A stretch of DNA of 64,000 nucleotides from Streptomyces flavochromogenes (GCF_000717595.1 NZ_JNZO01000004.1:1-64000), one strand, 5' to 3'; counted from the first letter of the stretch, positions 36,271 through 44,414 are shown. The notes: generated by a model from the sequence alone, not told the origin. Program-made: numbers and translations.

Positions 36271-37791
36271 ATGCCGAAGTTCACCTCGTATGACGGAACC
36301 GAACTCGCCTACCGGATCGTGGGGGAGGGCGAACCCCTGGTGTGCCTCGCGGGCGGGCCGATGCGCGACGCCACCTACCTCGGTGACCTGGGCGGACTCG
36401 CCGCGCACCGTGCCCTGATCCTGCTCGACGCCCGGGGGACCGGGGCGAGTGCCGAGCCCGCCGACCCCGGCACGTACCGCTGCGACCGGCAGGTCGGCGA
36501 CGTCGAGGCGCTCCGTGCCCACCTCGGCCTGGAGCGGATCGACCTGCTCGGCCATTCGGGGGGCGGGAACCTCGCCACCCTGTACGCCGCCGACCATCCC
36601 CAGCGGATCCGCTCCCTCGTTCTCGTCACCAGCGCGGGCCGGGCGCTCGGCGTCGACTCCACCGACGAGGAGTGGGACAAGGCCGCCGAGATCTTCGCCG
36701 ACCGGCCCTGGTACCCGCAGGCCAGGGCCGCGCTCGACGCGATCGGCCCGGACACCCCGCCGGGCCGCGTCCGCGAGATCATCGCGCCCTTCACGTACGG
36801 CCGCTGGGACGCGGCAGCCCAGGACCACGCGGCCCGCGAAGCGGAGCAGCTGAACCGGGAGGCCTCCCCCGCGTACCACGGGGAGGGCGCGTACTCCCCG
36901 GAGGCGACCCGCCGCGCGCTCACGGCGCTCACGGCTCCGGTCCTCCTCGTGGCGGGGGAGTACGACGCAGGCCCCACCCCGGCCAAGGCCGCCGAGGCAG
37001 CCGCCTTCTTCCCGGACGCCGAGCTCGTCGTGCTGCCCGGCGCCGGACACTTCCCGTGGGTCGACGACGCGGAGGCGTTCGTCCGCCCCGTCGCGGCCTT
37101 CCTCGACCCGGAGGTCCGTACGGTCACGGTGGACGGCGTCCGCCTCGCCTACCGGGTACGGGGCTCCGAGGGTGCCCCGCCCGTCGTCCTGGTCCACGGG
37201 CGGGGCGAGAACAGCACCACCTGGACACGCCTCGCGACGGAGCTCGGCGCCGACCACCGGGTGTACGCGGTCGACCTGCGCGGCCACGGCCTCAGCGACC
37301 GGCCCGGCAGCTACGGCTTCGACGTCTTCCGCGACGAGCTCGGCGGCTTCCTCAAGGCCCTCGGCCTCACCGGCGCTACCGTCGTCGCCCACTCGATGGG
37401 CGGCGGGGCCGCGTATCTCCTCGCCGCCCGGGAACCGGACCTGATCGGCCGGCTCGTCCTGGAGGACGTCCCCGTGTTCTTCCCGCTCGACCCGCCGCGC
37501 CCTCCGGTCGAACGCCCCGAAGGCGCACTCGGCTTCGACTGGGAGATCGTCCCGTCCACCGATGCCCAGCTGAACGACCCCGACCCGGCCTGGCGCGAGG
37601 ATCTCCCCGCGATCACGGCCCCGACCCTCGTCGTGGCGGGCGGCCCGACCAGCCACGTCCGCCAGGACCAGCTGTCCTGGCTGGCCGACCGGATCCCCGG
37701 CGCCCGGTCCGTCACGATCACCGCGGGGCACCTCGTCCACACCGACGCACCGGACGAATTCCTCCGCGCACTGAGGGAGTTCGGCCTCTAG
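36271..37791 (+). CDS. Tandem double alpha/beta-hydrolase fusion
   Basis: The 506-residue protein contains two complete alpha/beta-hydrolase domains. Domain 1 (about 1-275) has GEGEPLVCLAGGPMRDATYL, nucleophile Ser96 in LLGHSGGGNL, acid in LVAGEYDAGP and His in LPGAGHFPWVDDAE. Domain 2 (about 285-506) has APPVVLVHGRGENSTTW, nucleophile Ser375 in VAHSMGGGAA and His in TITAGHLVHTDAP, while its acid after LVVAGGP is replaced by Thr/Ser. Domain 2 may thus be altered in activity. GAGGA eight bases before ATG 36271 supports the start. Single hydrolases are usually about 260-280 residues, so this is a true gene fusion, not an overlap. Confidence 0.88.
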   Translation: MPKFTSYDGTELAYRIVGEGEPLVCLAGGPMRDATYLGDLGGLAAHRALILLDARGTGASAEPADPGTYRCDRQVGDVEALRAHLGLERIDLLGHSGGGNLATLYAADHPQRIRSLVLVTSAGRALGVDSTDEEWDKAAEIFADRPWYPQARAALDAIGPDTPPGRVREIIAPFTYGRWDAAAQDHAAREAEQLNREASPAYHGEGAYSPEATRRALTALTAPVLLVAGEYDAGPTPAKAAEAAAFFPDAELVVLPGAGHFPWVDDAEAFVRPVAAFLDPEVRTVTVDGVRLAYRVRGSEGAPPVVLVHGRGENSTTWTRLATELGADHRVYAVDLRGHGLSDRPGSYGFDVFRDELGGFLKALGLTGATVVAHSMGGGAAYLLAAREPDLIGRLVLEDVPVFFPLDPPRPPVERPEGALGFDWEIVPSTDAQLNDPDPAWREDLPAITAPTLVVAGGPTSHVRQDQLSWLADRIPGARSVTITAGHLVHTDAPDEFLRALREFGL

Positions 37792-37806
37792 GGAGACAGG
37801 CTCCCT
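37790..37806. terminator. Weak hairpin between convergent genes
   Basis: AGGGAG-ACAGG-CTCCCT lies directly at the stop of the double hydrolase and before the end of the HxlR gene. The stem is only six base pairs, so termination is tentative. Confidence 0.35.
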
Positions 37807-37836
37807 GCCGGTTCCGCCGTGTCGCGGCGGCCGCCG

Positions 37837-38187
37837 TCACCCGCCGTGGCGCTCCTGGGCGGCCATCACCTCGTCACCGTGCTCGAAGGCCCATGCGCCG
37901 AACGCGTCGATCGGACCCAGCAAGGTCCGTCCCAGAGCGGTGAGTTCATAGCTGATCCTGGCCGGCGCGCCGTCCTCGACGCGTCGCTCCACCAGCCCGT
38001 TGAACTCCAGCCGCCGCAGCGTCTCGGTGAGGACCTTGGAACTGATCCCGCCGATGAGCTCCCGGAGTTCGCCGTGGCGGCTCGGGCCCCGTCGCAGGGA
38101 CCAGATCACCACGGCGTTCCAGGTGTTCGAGAGCAGGTCGAAGGCGAGCCGGGCGCGGCAGTCGGCGAGATAGGCGTCGGAAGTCAC
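37837..38187 (-). CDS. HxlR-family transcriptional regulator
   Basis: The 116-residue winged helix has the HxlR layout: CRARLAFDLLSNTWNAVVIW, SLRRGPSRHGELRELIGGIS, SKVLTETLRRLEFNGLVERR and ISYELTALGRTLLGPI. Most HxlR proteins have a single N-terminal cysteine used for redox or aldehyde sensing; here DCRARL supplies one. The GTG complementary to 38185-38187 is chosen because the domain starts immediately after it; the ribosome site is weak. It diverges from the F420-dependent reductase-like gene 76 bases away, its likely target. Confidence 0.85.
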   Translation of the reverse strand: MTSDAYLADCRARLAFDLLSNTWNAVVIWSLRRGPSRHGELRELIGGISSKVLTETLRRLEFNGLVERRVEDGAPARISYELTALGRTLLGPIDAFGAWAFEHGDEVMAAQERHGG

Positions 38188-38263
38188 GTACCAGATGGTG
38201 CCCGACCGCCCTCCTAACGTCGTTCCCGAGGCGCCGAAAGCCGGCGCGGAGAGGGGACGGACG

Positions 38264-38929
38264 ATGAGGATCGGCGTACTGGGCACGGGAAACATGGCGG
38301 ACGCCCTGGCCACCCACTGGGTACGGGCGGGACACGAGGTCCTCGTCGGGGGCCGCGACGCGGCGAAGGCGCGGCACCTGGCGAGCCGTCTGGGTGGCGC
38401 AGCCGGACACGGGAGCCTGCGCGCGGCGGCGGGATTCGGCGATGTGGTCCTCGCCGCGCTGCCGTACGGGGCGGGGGAGACGATCGTCGGCGAGCTGCGG
38501 GCGCCCCTGGCCGGGAGGGTGCTGCTGGACTGCGCCAACCCCGTGGGACCCGGCTTCCGGCTGCTCACGGACGGGGGCCCCTCGGCGGCGCGCCGCCTCG
38601 CGGACGCCGCGCCCGGCACCCGGGTCGTCAAGGCCTTCAACCTGTGCCACGAGGACGTGTGGAGGATGGACCCTCCCGTCTTCGGCGGGCAGCGTCTCGC
38701 CGTCCCGGTGTGCGGCGACGACGACACCGCGCTCGCGCTCGTACGGCAGCTGGTGAGGGACGTGGGCTGCACACCGCTGGCCGGGGGAGGACTCGACAGG
38801 GCGGGGCTCCTGGAGGCGACGGCCGCGCTCTTCATCGGGCTGTGGGTCGGGGAGAACGCGGATGCCCGGGCGATGGCACCGCCGCTGGCGTTCGCGGCGG
38901 GGCCGGGGGACACGCCGTCGCGTGCCTAG
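38264..38929 (+). CDS. F420-dependent NADP reductase-like oxidoreductase (Fno-type fold)
   Basis: The 221-residue protein has the N-terminal Rossmann motif MRIGVLGTGNMADALATHWV, followed by the basic residues of VGGRDAAKAR that suit NADP(H). FDVVLAALPYGAG-like and LLDCANPVGPGFRLL segments are typical of the F420-dependent NADP oxidoreductase family. Family members may reduce F420, ketones or imines. GAGGGGACGG upstream supports ATG 38264. It is divergent from an HxlR regulator, a common arrangement for HxlR-controlled oxidoreductases. A second member of the same family is at 61205-61873. Confidence 0.85.
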   Translation: MRIGVLGTGNMADALATHWVRAGHEVLVGGRDAAKARHLASRLGGAAGHGSLRAAAGFGDVVLAALPYGAGETIVGELRAPLAGRVLLDCANPVGPGFRLLTDGGPSAARRLADAAPGTRVVKAFNLCHEDVWRMDPPVFGGQRLAVPVCGDDDTALALVRQLVRDVGCTPLAGGGLDRAGLLEATAALFIGLWVGENADARAMAPPLAFAAGPGDTPSRA

Positions 38930-38998
38930 GGCCCGTTTGCCGAGCGGGCCGGATCGGGGGAGCGGCGTGACCGGCAGGACACCCGCTGCAGCGTGTTC

Positions 38999-39028
38999 CC
39001 GCCCATGGGCCGATCGGCCCATGGGCGG
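38999..39028. repeat. Perfect 30-bp palindrome
   Basis: CCGCCCATGGGCCGA is followed directly by its exact reverse complement TCGGCCCATGGGCGG, giving a 30-bp palindrome with no spacer, about 100 bases upstream of the glyoxalase-like gene. It contains two nested CCCATGGG palindromes symmetrically placed. Could be an operator, a recombination or modification site, or a cruciform-forming terminator. Confidence 0.85.
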
Positions 39029-39129
39029 CGCGCCTCGGCCGTACGGGCGGCCGCCGGTGGAGGATCGGTGGGGCGGCGCCCTCGGACGGTGCCCGACATC
39101 GCCACGGCGCGACATGACAGGAGCCAGGT

Positions 39130-39543
39130 GTGACCACTCGTCTCAACCCCTACCTCAGCTTCTCCGGCGACGCGAAGCAGGCACTGGAGTTCTACCAGCA
39201 GGCCCTCGGAGGCGACCTCAGCCTCAACACGTACGGCGCGTTCGGCTCCGATGCGCCGCCCGGATTCGCCGACAGGATCATGCACGGCATGCTGGAGACG
39301 CCCAGCGGCTTCACGCTGATGGCCGCCGACAACCCGCCGGGCACGGAGCACGCCCCGGGGAACGGCTTCGCGGTGAGCCTGAGCGGCGACGACGCCGAGG
39401 AGCTGCGCGGCTACTGGGACAAGCTGTCCGCCGGCGGCACCGTGGCCGTCCCTCTGGAGAAGCAGATGTGGGGCGATGTGTTCGGCATGTGCACGGACAG
39501 GTTCGGCGTCACGTGGATGGTCAACATCACCGAGCAGAGCTGA
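39130..39543 (+). CDS. VOC-superfamily (PhnB/glyoxalase-like) protein
   Basis: The 137-residue protein matches the PhnB/3-demethylubiquinone-methyltransferase-like branch of the vicinal oxygen chelate fold: LNPYLSFSGDAKQALEFYQQ, ALGGDLSLNTYGAFG, and the end WGDVFGMCTDRFGVTWMVNI. Members bind small ligands, sometimes with a metal; enzymatic function is mostly unproven. GTG 39130 is preceded by AGGAGCCAG. It lies convergent to the FadD19-like gene with a 16-base gap. Confidence 0.85.
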   Translation: MTTRLNPYLSFSGDAKQALEFYQQALGGDLSLNTYGAFGSDAPPGFADRIMHGMLETPSGFTLMAADNPPGTEHAPGNGFAVSLSGDDAEELRGYWDKLSAGGTVAVPLEKQMWGDVFGMCTDRFGVTWMVNITEQS

Positions 39544-39559
39544 CCGGGCTCCGCTTCGC

Positions 39560-41227
39560 TCACGGGTGCGTGTCCGGGCCCGCGTGCGTGTCCGCCTCCA
39601 CCGCCACCGTGCGGGCCCAGCGGTAATCCGCCTTGCCACTGGGGGAGCGCTGGATGTGGTCGGTGAGGACCAGCTGGCGTGGCACCTTGTACCCCGCCAG
39701 GCGGGGCCGGCAGTGGGTCTGGAGGGTCTCCAGGTCCAGCGGCGGGGCGTCCGCGCGGAGCTGGACGACCGCGGCGACGTGGTTGCCCCAGCGGGCGTCC
39801 GGCACTCCGGCGACCAGGGCGTCGTACACGTCGGGGTGGGACTTGAGGGCCTGTTCCACCTCCTCCGGGTAGACCTTCTCGCCGCCCGTGTTGATGCACT
39901 GGGAGCCGCGCCCGAGGACGGTGACCACCCCGGTCTCGTCCACGGTCGCCATGTCGCCGAGGAGTACCCACCGGACCCCGTCCCGCTCGAAGAACGTCTC
40001 GGCGGTCTTCTCCGGGTCGTTGTAGTAGCCGAGCGGCACGTGGCCGCGCTGGGCCAGCCGGCCGATCTCGCCGGGGGCGACGGGGGTACGGGTCGCCGGG
40101 TCGACGACCTGGGTGCGTTCGTTGACGTGCAGCCGGAAGCCCTTGGCCGGGCCCGAGTCGTCGGTGGCGCGGCCGTTGGAACCGGACTCGGTGGAGCCGA
40201 AGTTGTTGAGGAGCAGGACGTTCGGCATCAGCTCCTGCAGCTGGGCCCGTACGGTCTCCGACATGATCGCCCCGGACGAGGACAGGCTGAAGAGGGCGGA
40301 GAGGTCCGTGCCCTTCAGCGGCCCGCGCAGCGCGTCCACGAGGGGCCGCAGCATCGCGTCCCCGACCAGGGAGATGCTGGAGACCTTCTCCTTCTCCAGG
40401 GTGCGAAGGACCTCCTCCGGGACGTACTTGCGGTGCAGGACGACCCGCTGGCCGTAGTTGAAGGCGATGAACGCGGTCAGCGTGGAGGTGCCGTGCATCA
40501 GCGGCGGTGCGGGAAAGAAGGTGATGCCGGCGCCGCCCGCGGCGACCCGCTCGGCCAGCTCCTCGGGGCGCTTCACCGCCTCGCCCGAGGGGTCCCCGCC
40601 GAACAGCCCCGCGAAGAACAGGTCCTCCTGGCGCCACAGGACGCCCTTGGGCATCCCGGTCGTGCCACCGGTGTAGATGATGAAGAGGTCGTCGGCCGAA
40701 CGCGGCCCGAAGCCGCGCGCGGGTGAGCCGGCGGCCTCCGCCTCGGCGTACGGGACGCAGTCGAGCGCGGCCGCTCCGTGAGGGGCGGCGGTCGGGTGAC
40801 GGGTGGGCGGGGTCCCCACCCGCACGAGGTGCCGCAGCTTCTCCGTCTGCGGCAGCGCCGCCGCGACCCGGTCGGTGAACTCGGCGTCGAAGACGAGTGC
40901 GGCCAGATCGGCGTCCCGGTAGAGGTAGACGAGCTCCTCCTCCACGTACCGGTAGTTCACGTTGACCGGCACGATCCGTGCCTTGAGGCAGGCGAGGACG
41001 GTCTGCAGGTACTCGATGCCGTTGTAGAGGTGGAGGCCGAGGTGCTCGCCGGGCCGGATGCCCGCGTCGATGAGGTGGTGCGCGATCCGGTTCGCGGCCT
41101 CGTCGAGCTCGGCGTAGGTGAGCCGGCGCTCCTCGCCCGTCCCCGGATGATCGACGTACACCAGCGCCTCGCGGTCGGGGACCGCGTCGACCACCGATTC
41201 GAACAGGTCGGCAAGGTTGTACTCCAC
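39560..41227 (-). CDS. fadD19: FadD19-like steroid/long-chain acyl-CoA ligase
   Basis: The 555-residue AMP-forming ligase starts at the GTG complementary to 41225-41227 behind a perfect AGGAGG. Motifs are LFIIYTGGTTGMPKGVLWRQ (phosphate loop with the YTGGTTG variant typical of FadD17/19), LNNFGSTESG, WVLLGDMATVDETGVVTVLG and GSQCINTGGEKVYPEEVEQAL. The tail is RSPSGKADYRWART. The YTGGTTG loop and ADYRWA tail match mycobacterial FadD19, which activates the C26 acid of cholesterol side chains, as I recall it. It is divergent from an EchA19-like gene, the same arrangement as in Mycobacterium tuberculosis. Substrate assignment is inference; FadD17-like specificity is the main alternative. Confidence 0.8.
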   Translation of the reverse strand: MEYNLADLFESVVDAVPDREALVYVDHPGTGEERRLTYAELDEAANRIAHHLIDAGIRPGEHLGLHLYNGIEYLQTVLACLKARIVPVNVNYRYVEEELVYLYRDADLAALVFDAEFTDRVAAALPQTEKLRHLVRVGTPPTRHPTAAPHGAAALDCVPYAEAEAAGSPARGFGPRSADDLFIIYTGGTTGMPKGVLWRQEDLFFAGLFGGDPSGEAVKRPEELAERVAAGGAGITFFPAPPLMHGTSTLTAFIAFNYGQRVVLHRKYVPEEVLRTLEKEKVSSISLVGDAMLRPLVDALRGPLKGTDLSALFSLSSSGAIMSETVRAQLQELMPNVLLLNNFGSTESGSNGRATDDSGPAKGFRLHVNERTQVVDPATRTPVAPGEIGRLAQRGHVPLGYYNDPEKTAETFFERDGVRWVLLGDMATVDETGVVTVLGRGSQCINTGGEKVYPEEVEQALKSHPDVYDALVAGVPDARWGNHVAAVVQLRADAPPLDLETLQTHCRPRLAGYKVPRQLVLTDHIQRSPSGKADYRWARTVAVEADTHAGPDTHP

Positions 41228-41307
41228 CGTTCCTCCTGACCGCGGTTCGCACTGACTCGGCGGTCATTAGAGCGCCGACCGGCCACAGGGGGAAGGGGGT
41301 GCGCGGA

Positions 41308-41332
41308 AGAATCTGACTGAGTGTCAGAAAAC
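41308..41332. promoter_or_regulatory. Second copy of the TCTGAC-N5-RTCAGA operator
   Basis: TCTGAC-TGAGT-GTCAGA at 41312-41328 is a perfect 6+5+6 palindrome flanked by AAGAA and AAAC, exactly as at 19194-19218. It lies between the divergent FadD19-like and EchA19-like starts and could repress both. Confidence 0.7.
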
Positions 41333-41355
41333 TATTGAACTGGACCCCCGGCTAC

Positions 41356-41369
41356 TGCAACCTGTTCCA
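41356..41369. promoter_or_regulatory. KstR-like box before the EchA19-like gene
   Basis: TGCAACCTGTTCCA fits TnnAACnnGTTnnA exactly and lies 23-36 bases before the start at 41392, close enough to block transcription or act within the leader. KstR controls cholesterol catabolism in mycobacteria and rhodococci; the regulator is not in this window. Confidence 0.5.
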
Positions 41370-41391
41370 GAACTGGAGACGGGAGACCCCC

Positions 41392-42201
41392 ATGGGTGGC
41401 ACTGGTGGCACCGAACATCTCGGCGTACGGCGCGAAGGCGCCACGCTCGTCCTCACCTTGAACCGGCCCGAGGCCAAGAACGCCCTCTCGCTGCCGATGC
41501 TCGTCGGCCTCTACGACGGCTGGCTGGAGGCCGACGCCGACGACGGCATCCGCTCCGTCGTCCTCACCGGAGCGGGCGGCGCCTTCTGCGCGGGCATGGA
41601 CCTCAAGGCCCTGGCCGGCAAGGGGATGGAGGGCGAGCAGTACCGGGACCGGCTCAAGGCCGACCCCGACCTGCACTGGAAGGCGATGCTGCGCCACCAC
41701 CGCCCCCGCAAACCCGTCATCGCCGCGGTGGAGGGCTACTGCGTCGCCGGCGGCACCGAGATCCTCCAGGGCACCGACATCCGGGTCGCCGCCGCCTCGG
41801 CGACGTTCGGACTCTTCGAGGTCCGGCGCGGGCTCTTCCCGATCGGCGGCTCCACCGTCCGCCTGCCCCGGCAGATCGCCCGGACCCACGCCCTCGAGAT
41901 GCTCCTCACGGGCCGCCCCTACTCGGCGGACGAGGCCGCCCGGATCGGCCTCGTCGGCCGGGTCGTCCCCGACGGCACCGCCCTCGACGCGGCCCTCGGC
42001 ATCGCCGAGCGGATCAACGCGTGCGGGCCGCTCGCCGTCGAGGCGGTGAAGGCCTCCGTGTACGAGACCGCCGAGATGACGGAGACGGAGGGACTGGCCG
42101 CCGAACTCAAGCGGGGGTGGCCGATCTTCGACACGGCGGACGCGAAGGAGGGGGCGAGGGCGTTCGCGGAGAAGCGGACGCCGGAGTACCGGCGGGAGTG
42201 A
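41392..42201 (+). CDS. echA19: EchA19-like enoyl-CoA hydratase
   Basis: The 269-residue crotonase-fold protein has the oxyanion-hole segments GAGGAFCAGMDLKALAGKGM and VEGYCVAGGTEILQGTDIRV, the second being almost identical to mycobacterial EchA19. It ends DTADAKEGARAFAEKRTPEY. EchA19 hydrates the enoyl-CoA of the cholesterol side chain. GGGAGA six to eleven bases before ATG 41392 decides the start; upstream in-frame codons contain the KstR-like box. It is the first of four genes reading toward 45573, after a 190-base gap filled by a dispersed repeat. Role in steroid side-chain beta-oxidation is inferred from similarity and synteny. Confidence 0.82.
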   Translation: MGGTGGTEHLGVRREGATLVLTLNRPEAKNALSLPMLVGLYDGWLEADADDGIRSVVLTGAGGAFCAGMDLKALAGKGMEGEQYRDRLKADPDLHWKAMLRHHRPRKPVIAAVEGYCVAGGTEILQGTDIRVAAASATFGLFEVRRGLFPIGGSTVRLPRQIARTHALEMLLTGRPYSADEAARIGLVGRVVPDGTALDAALGIAERINACGPLAVEAVKASVYETAEMTETEGLAAELKRGWPIFDTADAKEGARAFAEKRTPEYRRE

Positions 42202-42209
42202 GCCGATCC

Positions 42210-42334
42210 CCCCGCCCCTTCCCCGCCCCGGACGGCCTGCGGCCGAGCCTTCGAACGTCGGGCGGACGTCTCGGCCCCGCCGGCGTGTGAGGCGCGGGCC
42301 CCGGGCCGGAGCCCCGGTTCGGGAAGGGGCGGGG
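42210..42334. repeat. Streptomyces-type dispersed intergenic inverted repeat (degenerate)
   Basis: CCCCGCCCCTTCCC at 42210-42223 is repeated inverted as GGGAAGGGGCGGGG at 42321-42334. Between them are GC-rich sub-hairpins (GGCCGAG/CTCGGCC) and a GCCGGCGTGTGAGG motif. The layout matches a repeat I recall from many Streptomyces intergenic regions. It fills the gap between the hydratase and the DUF35 gene and may attenuate or terminate. Confidence 0.6.
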
Positions 42335-42393
42335 AGAGCCCCGCGCAGCGCCCCCCCCCGGCATCCACCACCGAACGTCACCAAGGAGCCCAC

Positions 42394-43347
42394 ATGACAC
42401 CTCCGTCGGAGACTCTCCGCGCACCCCTCGTCGTCGAATTCCCCTTCACCCGCTCCCTCGGCCCCGTCCAGTCCGCCTTCCTCACCGGCCTCCGGGAACA
42501 GACCGTCCTCGGCGTCCGCACCGAGACCGGCGAGGTCCTCGTCCCACCCGTCGAGTACGACCCCGCCACCGCCGCCGAGCTCCACGACCTCGTCGAGGTC
42601 GGTGCCACCGGCACCGTCACCACCTGGGCATGGAACCCCGGGCCCCGCCCCGGGCAGCCCCTCACGACGCCCTTCGCCTGGGTCCTCGTCCGCCTCGACG
42701 GCGCCGACACCGCCCTCCTGCACGCCCTCGACGCCCCAGGACCCGAAGCAGTCCGCACCGGCATGCGCGTCCGGATCCGCTGGGCCGCCGAACGGTCCGG
42801 CGCCATCACGGACATCGCGTGCTTCGAGCCGTACGACAGCGACCCGGTGGCCGAACCGGGCTCCCACGACGGACGGTTCACCGACCCCGTCACCGGCATC
42901 GTCGCCGCCGCCCGGCTCGACTACACCTACAGCCCGGGCCGCGCCCAGACCCGCTACCTGCACGCCCTCGCCGAGCGCCGTACCGTCGGCGAGCGCTGCC
43001 CTTCCTGCACCAAGGTGTACGTGCCGCCCCGCGGTGCCTGCCCCACCTGCGGGGTCGCCACCACCGACCAGGTCGAGGTCGGACCGCGCGGCACCGTCAC
43101 CACGTACTGCATCGTCAACATCAAGGCGAAGAATCTCGACATCGAGGTGCCGTACGTCTACGCCCACATCGCCCTCGACGGCGCCGGGCTCGCCCTCCAC
43201 GGACGCATCGGCGGCATCCCGTACGACCAGGTCCGGATGGGCCTGCGCGTCGAACCCGTGTGGAGCGAGGACGGCCGCTACCCCGACCACTACCGGCCCA
43301 CCGGCGAACCCGACGCCGACTACGACACCTACAAGGAGCTGCTGTGA
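42394..43347 (+). CDS. Double DUF35 OB-fold acyl-CoA-associated protein (Rv3521-like)
   Basis: The 317-residue protein holds two DUF35 OB-fold units. The first (about 1-145) has lost its zinc ribbon. The second (about 170-300) keeps it: GERCPSCTKVYVPP and GACPTCGVATT supply four cysteines, followed by the OB strands GPRGTVTTYCIVN and VPYVYAHIALDGAGLALHGR. DUF35 proteins pair with thiolases or MaoC hydratases and stabilise or activate them. AAGGAG before ATG 42394 is strong. Its stop overlaps the GTG of the Ltp4-like thiolase (GTGA), so a complex with that thiolase is likely. The order hydratase-DUF35-thiolase-thiolase mirrors Rv3516/Rv3521-Rv3523 in M. tuberculosis as I remember it. Confidence 0.83.
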   Translation: MTPPSETLRAPLVVEFPFTRSLGPVQSAFLTGLREQTVLGVRTETGEVLVPPVEYDPATAAELHDLVEVGATGTVTTWAWNPGPRPGQPLTTPFAWVLVRLDGADTALLHALDAPGPEAVRTGMRVRIRWAAERSGAITDIACFEPYDSDPVAEPGSHDGRFTDPVTGIVAAARLDYTYSPGRAQTRYLHALAERRTVGERCPSCTKVYVPPRGACPTCGVATTDQVEVGPRGTVTTYCIVNIKAKNLDIEVPYVYAHIALDGAGLALHGRIGGIPYDQVRMGLRVEPVWSEDGRYPDHYRPTGEPDADYDTYKELL

Positions 43348-44414
43348 CGCCGCACCGGCCGGACCGAGAGGTGGCGATCGTCGCCTTCGCGCAGAGCGAC
43401 CACCGCCGCCGCACCGACGACCTCTCCGAGGTCGAGATGGTCATGCCCGTCCTGCACGACGTGCTGCGGCAGACCGGCCTCAGGACCTCCGACATCGGCT
43501 TCACCTGCTCCGGCTCCTCCGACTACCTGGCCGGCCGCGCCTTCTCGTTCACGATGGCCCTCGACGGCGTCGGCGCCTGGCCGCCGATCTCCGAGTCCCA
43601 CGTCGAGACGGACGGCGCCTGGGCGCTGTACGAGGCCTGGGTGAAGCTCCTCACCGGCGAGGCGGACACCGCCCTCGTCTACTCGTACGGGAAGTCCTCG
43701 CCCGGCTCCGTCCGCGACGTCCTCACCCGCCAGCTCGACCCGTACTATCTGGCCCCGCTCTGGCCGGACTCGGTCGCCCTCGCCGCTCTCCAGGCGCAGG
43801 CGCTCGTCGACGCGGGCGCCACCGACGAACCCGCCCTCGCCGCGATCGCCGGCCGCAGCCGCGAGGACGCCGGCGCGAACCCCCACGCCCAGCTGCCCGG
43901 TGCCCGCCCCCAGGGCGAGTACGTGGTGCGGCCGCTGCGCACCGGGGACTGCCCGCCCATCGGCGACGGCGCCGCCGCCGCGATCCTCGCCGTCGGCGAC
44001 CGGGCCCGCGAACTCTGCGCCCGCCCCGCCTGGATCCGGGGCATGGACCACCGCATCGAGGCCCACTCCCTCGGCGTCCGCGACCTCACCGACTCGCCCT
44101 CCACCCGCCTCGCCGCCGAACGCGCCGGAGCCTTCGAGGCGCCCGTCGACACCGCCGAACTCCACGCGCCCTTCACCTCCCAGGAGGTCGTCCTCCGCCG
44201 GGCCCTCGACCTCGACGAGAGCGTGAGGGTCAACCCGTCCGGCGGAGCGCTCGCCGCCAACCCCGTCATGGCCGCCGGACTCATCCGTCTCGGCGAGGCC
44301 GCCGCCCGCATCCACCGGGGCGACTCCGACCGCGCCCTCGCCCACGCCACCTCAGGGCCCTGCCTCCAGCAGAACCTGGTCGCCGTCCTGGAAGGAGAGC
44401 CGCATGTCCGGTAA
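43344..44414 (+). CDS. ltp4: Ltp4-like thiolase-fold lipid-transfer protein
   Basis: The 356-residue protein belongs to the SCP-x/thiolase-like family: SDIGFTCSGSSDYLAGRAFS carries the cysteine region, SESHVETDGAWALYEAWVKL and KSSPGSVRDVLTRQLDPYYL follow, and the ends are NPSGGALAANPVMAAGLIRL and HATSGPCLQQNLVAVLEG. Mycobacterial Ltp2/3/4 proteins act as aldolases or thiolases with DUF35 partners in steroid side-chain cleavage; Ltp4 resembles this one closely as I recall. GTG 43344 overlaps the DUF35 stop, and its own end overlaps the next thiolase by 11 bases, so the three are one translation unit. Confidence 0.82.
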   Translation: MTPHRPDREVAIVAFAQSDHRRRTDDLSEVEMVMPVLHDVLRQTGLRTSDIGFTCSGSSDYLAGRAFSFTMALDGVGAWPPISESHVETDGAWALYEAWVKLLTGEADTALVYSYGKSSPGSVRDVLTRQLDPYYLAPLWPDSVALAALQAQALVDAGATDEPALAAIAGRSREDAGANPHAQLPGARPQGEYVVRPLRTGDCPPIGDGAAAAILAVGDRARELCARPAWIRGMDHRIEAHSLGVRDLTDSPSTRLAAERAGAFEAPVDTAELHAPFTSQEVVLRRALDLDESVRVNPSGGALAANPVMAAGLIRLGEAAARIHRGDSDRALAHATSGPCLQQNLVAVLEGEPHVR

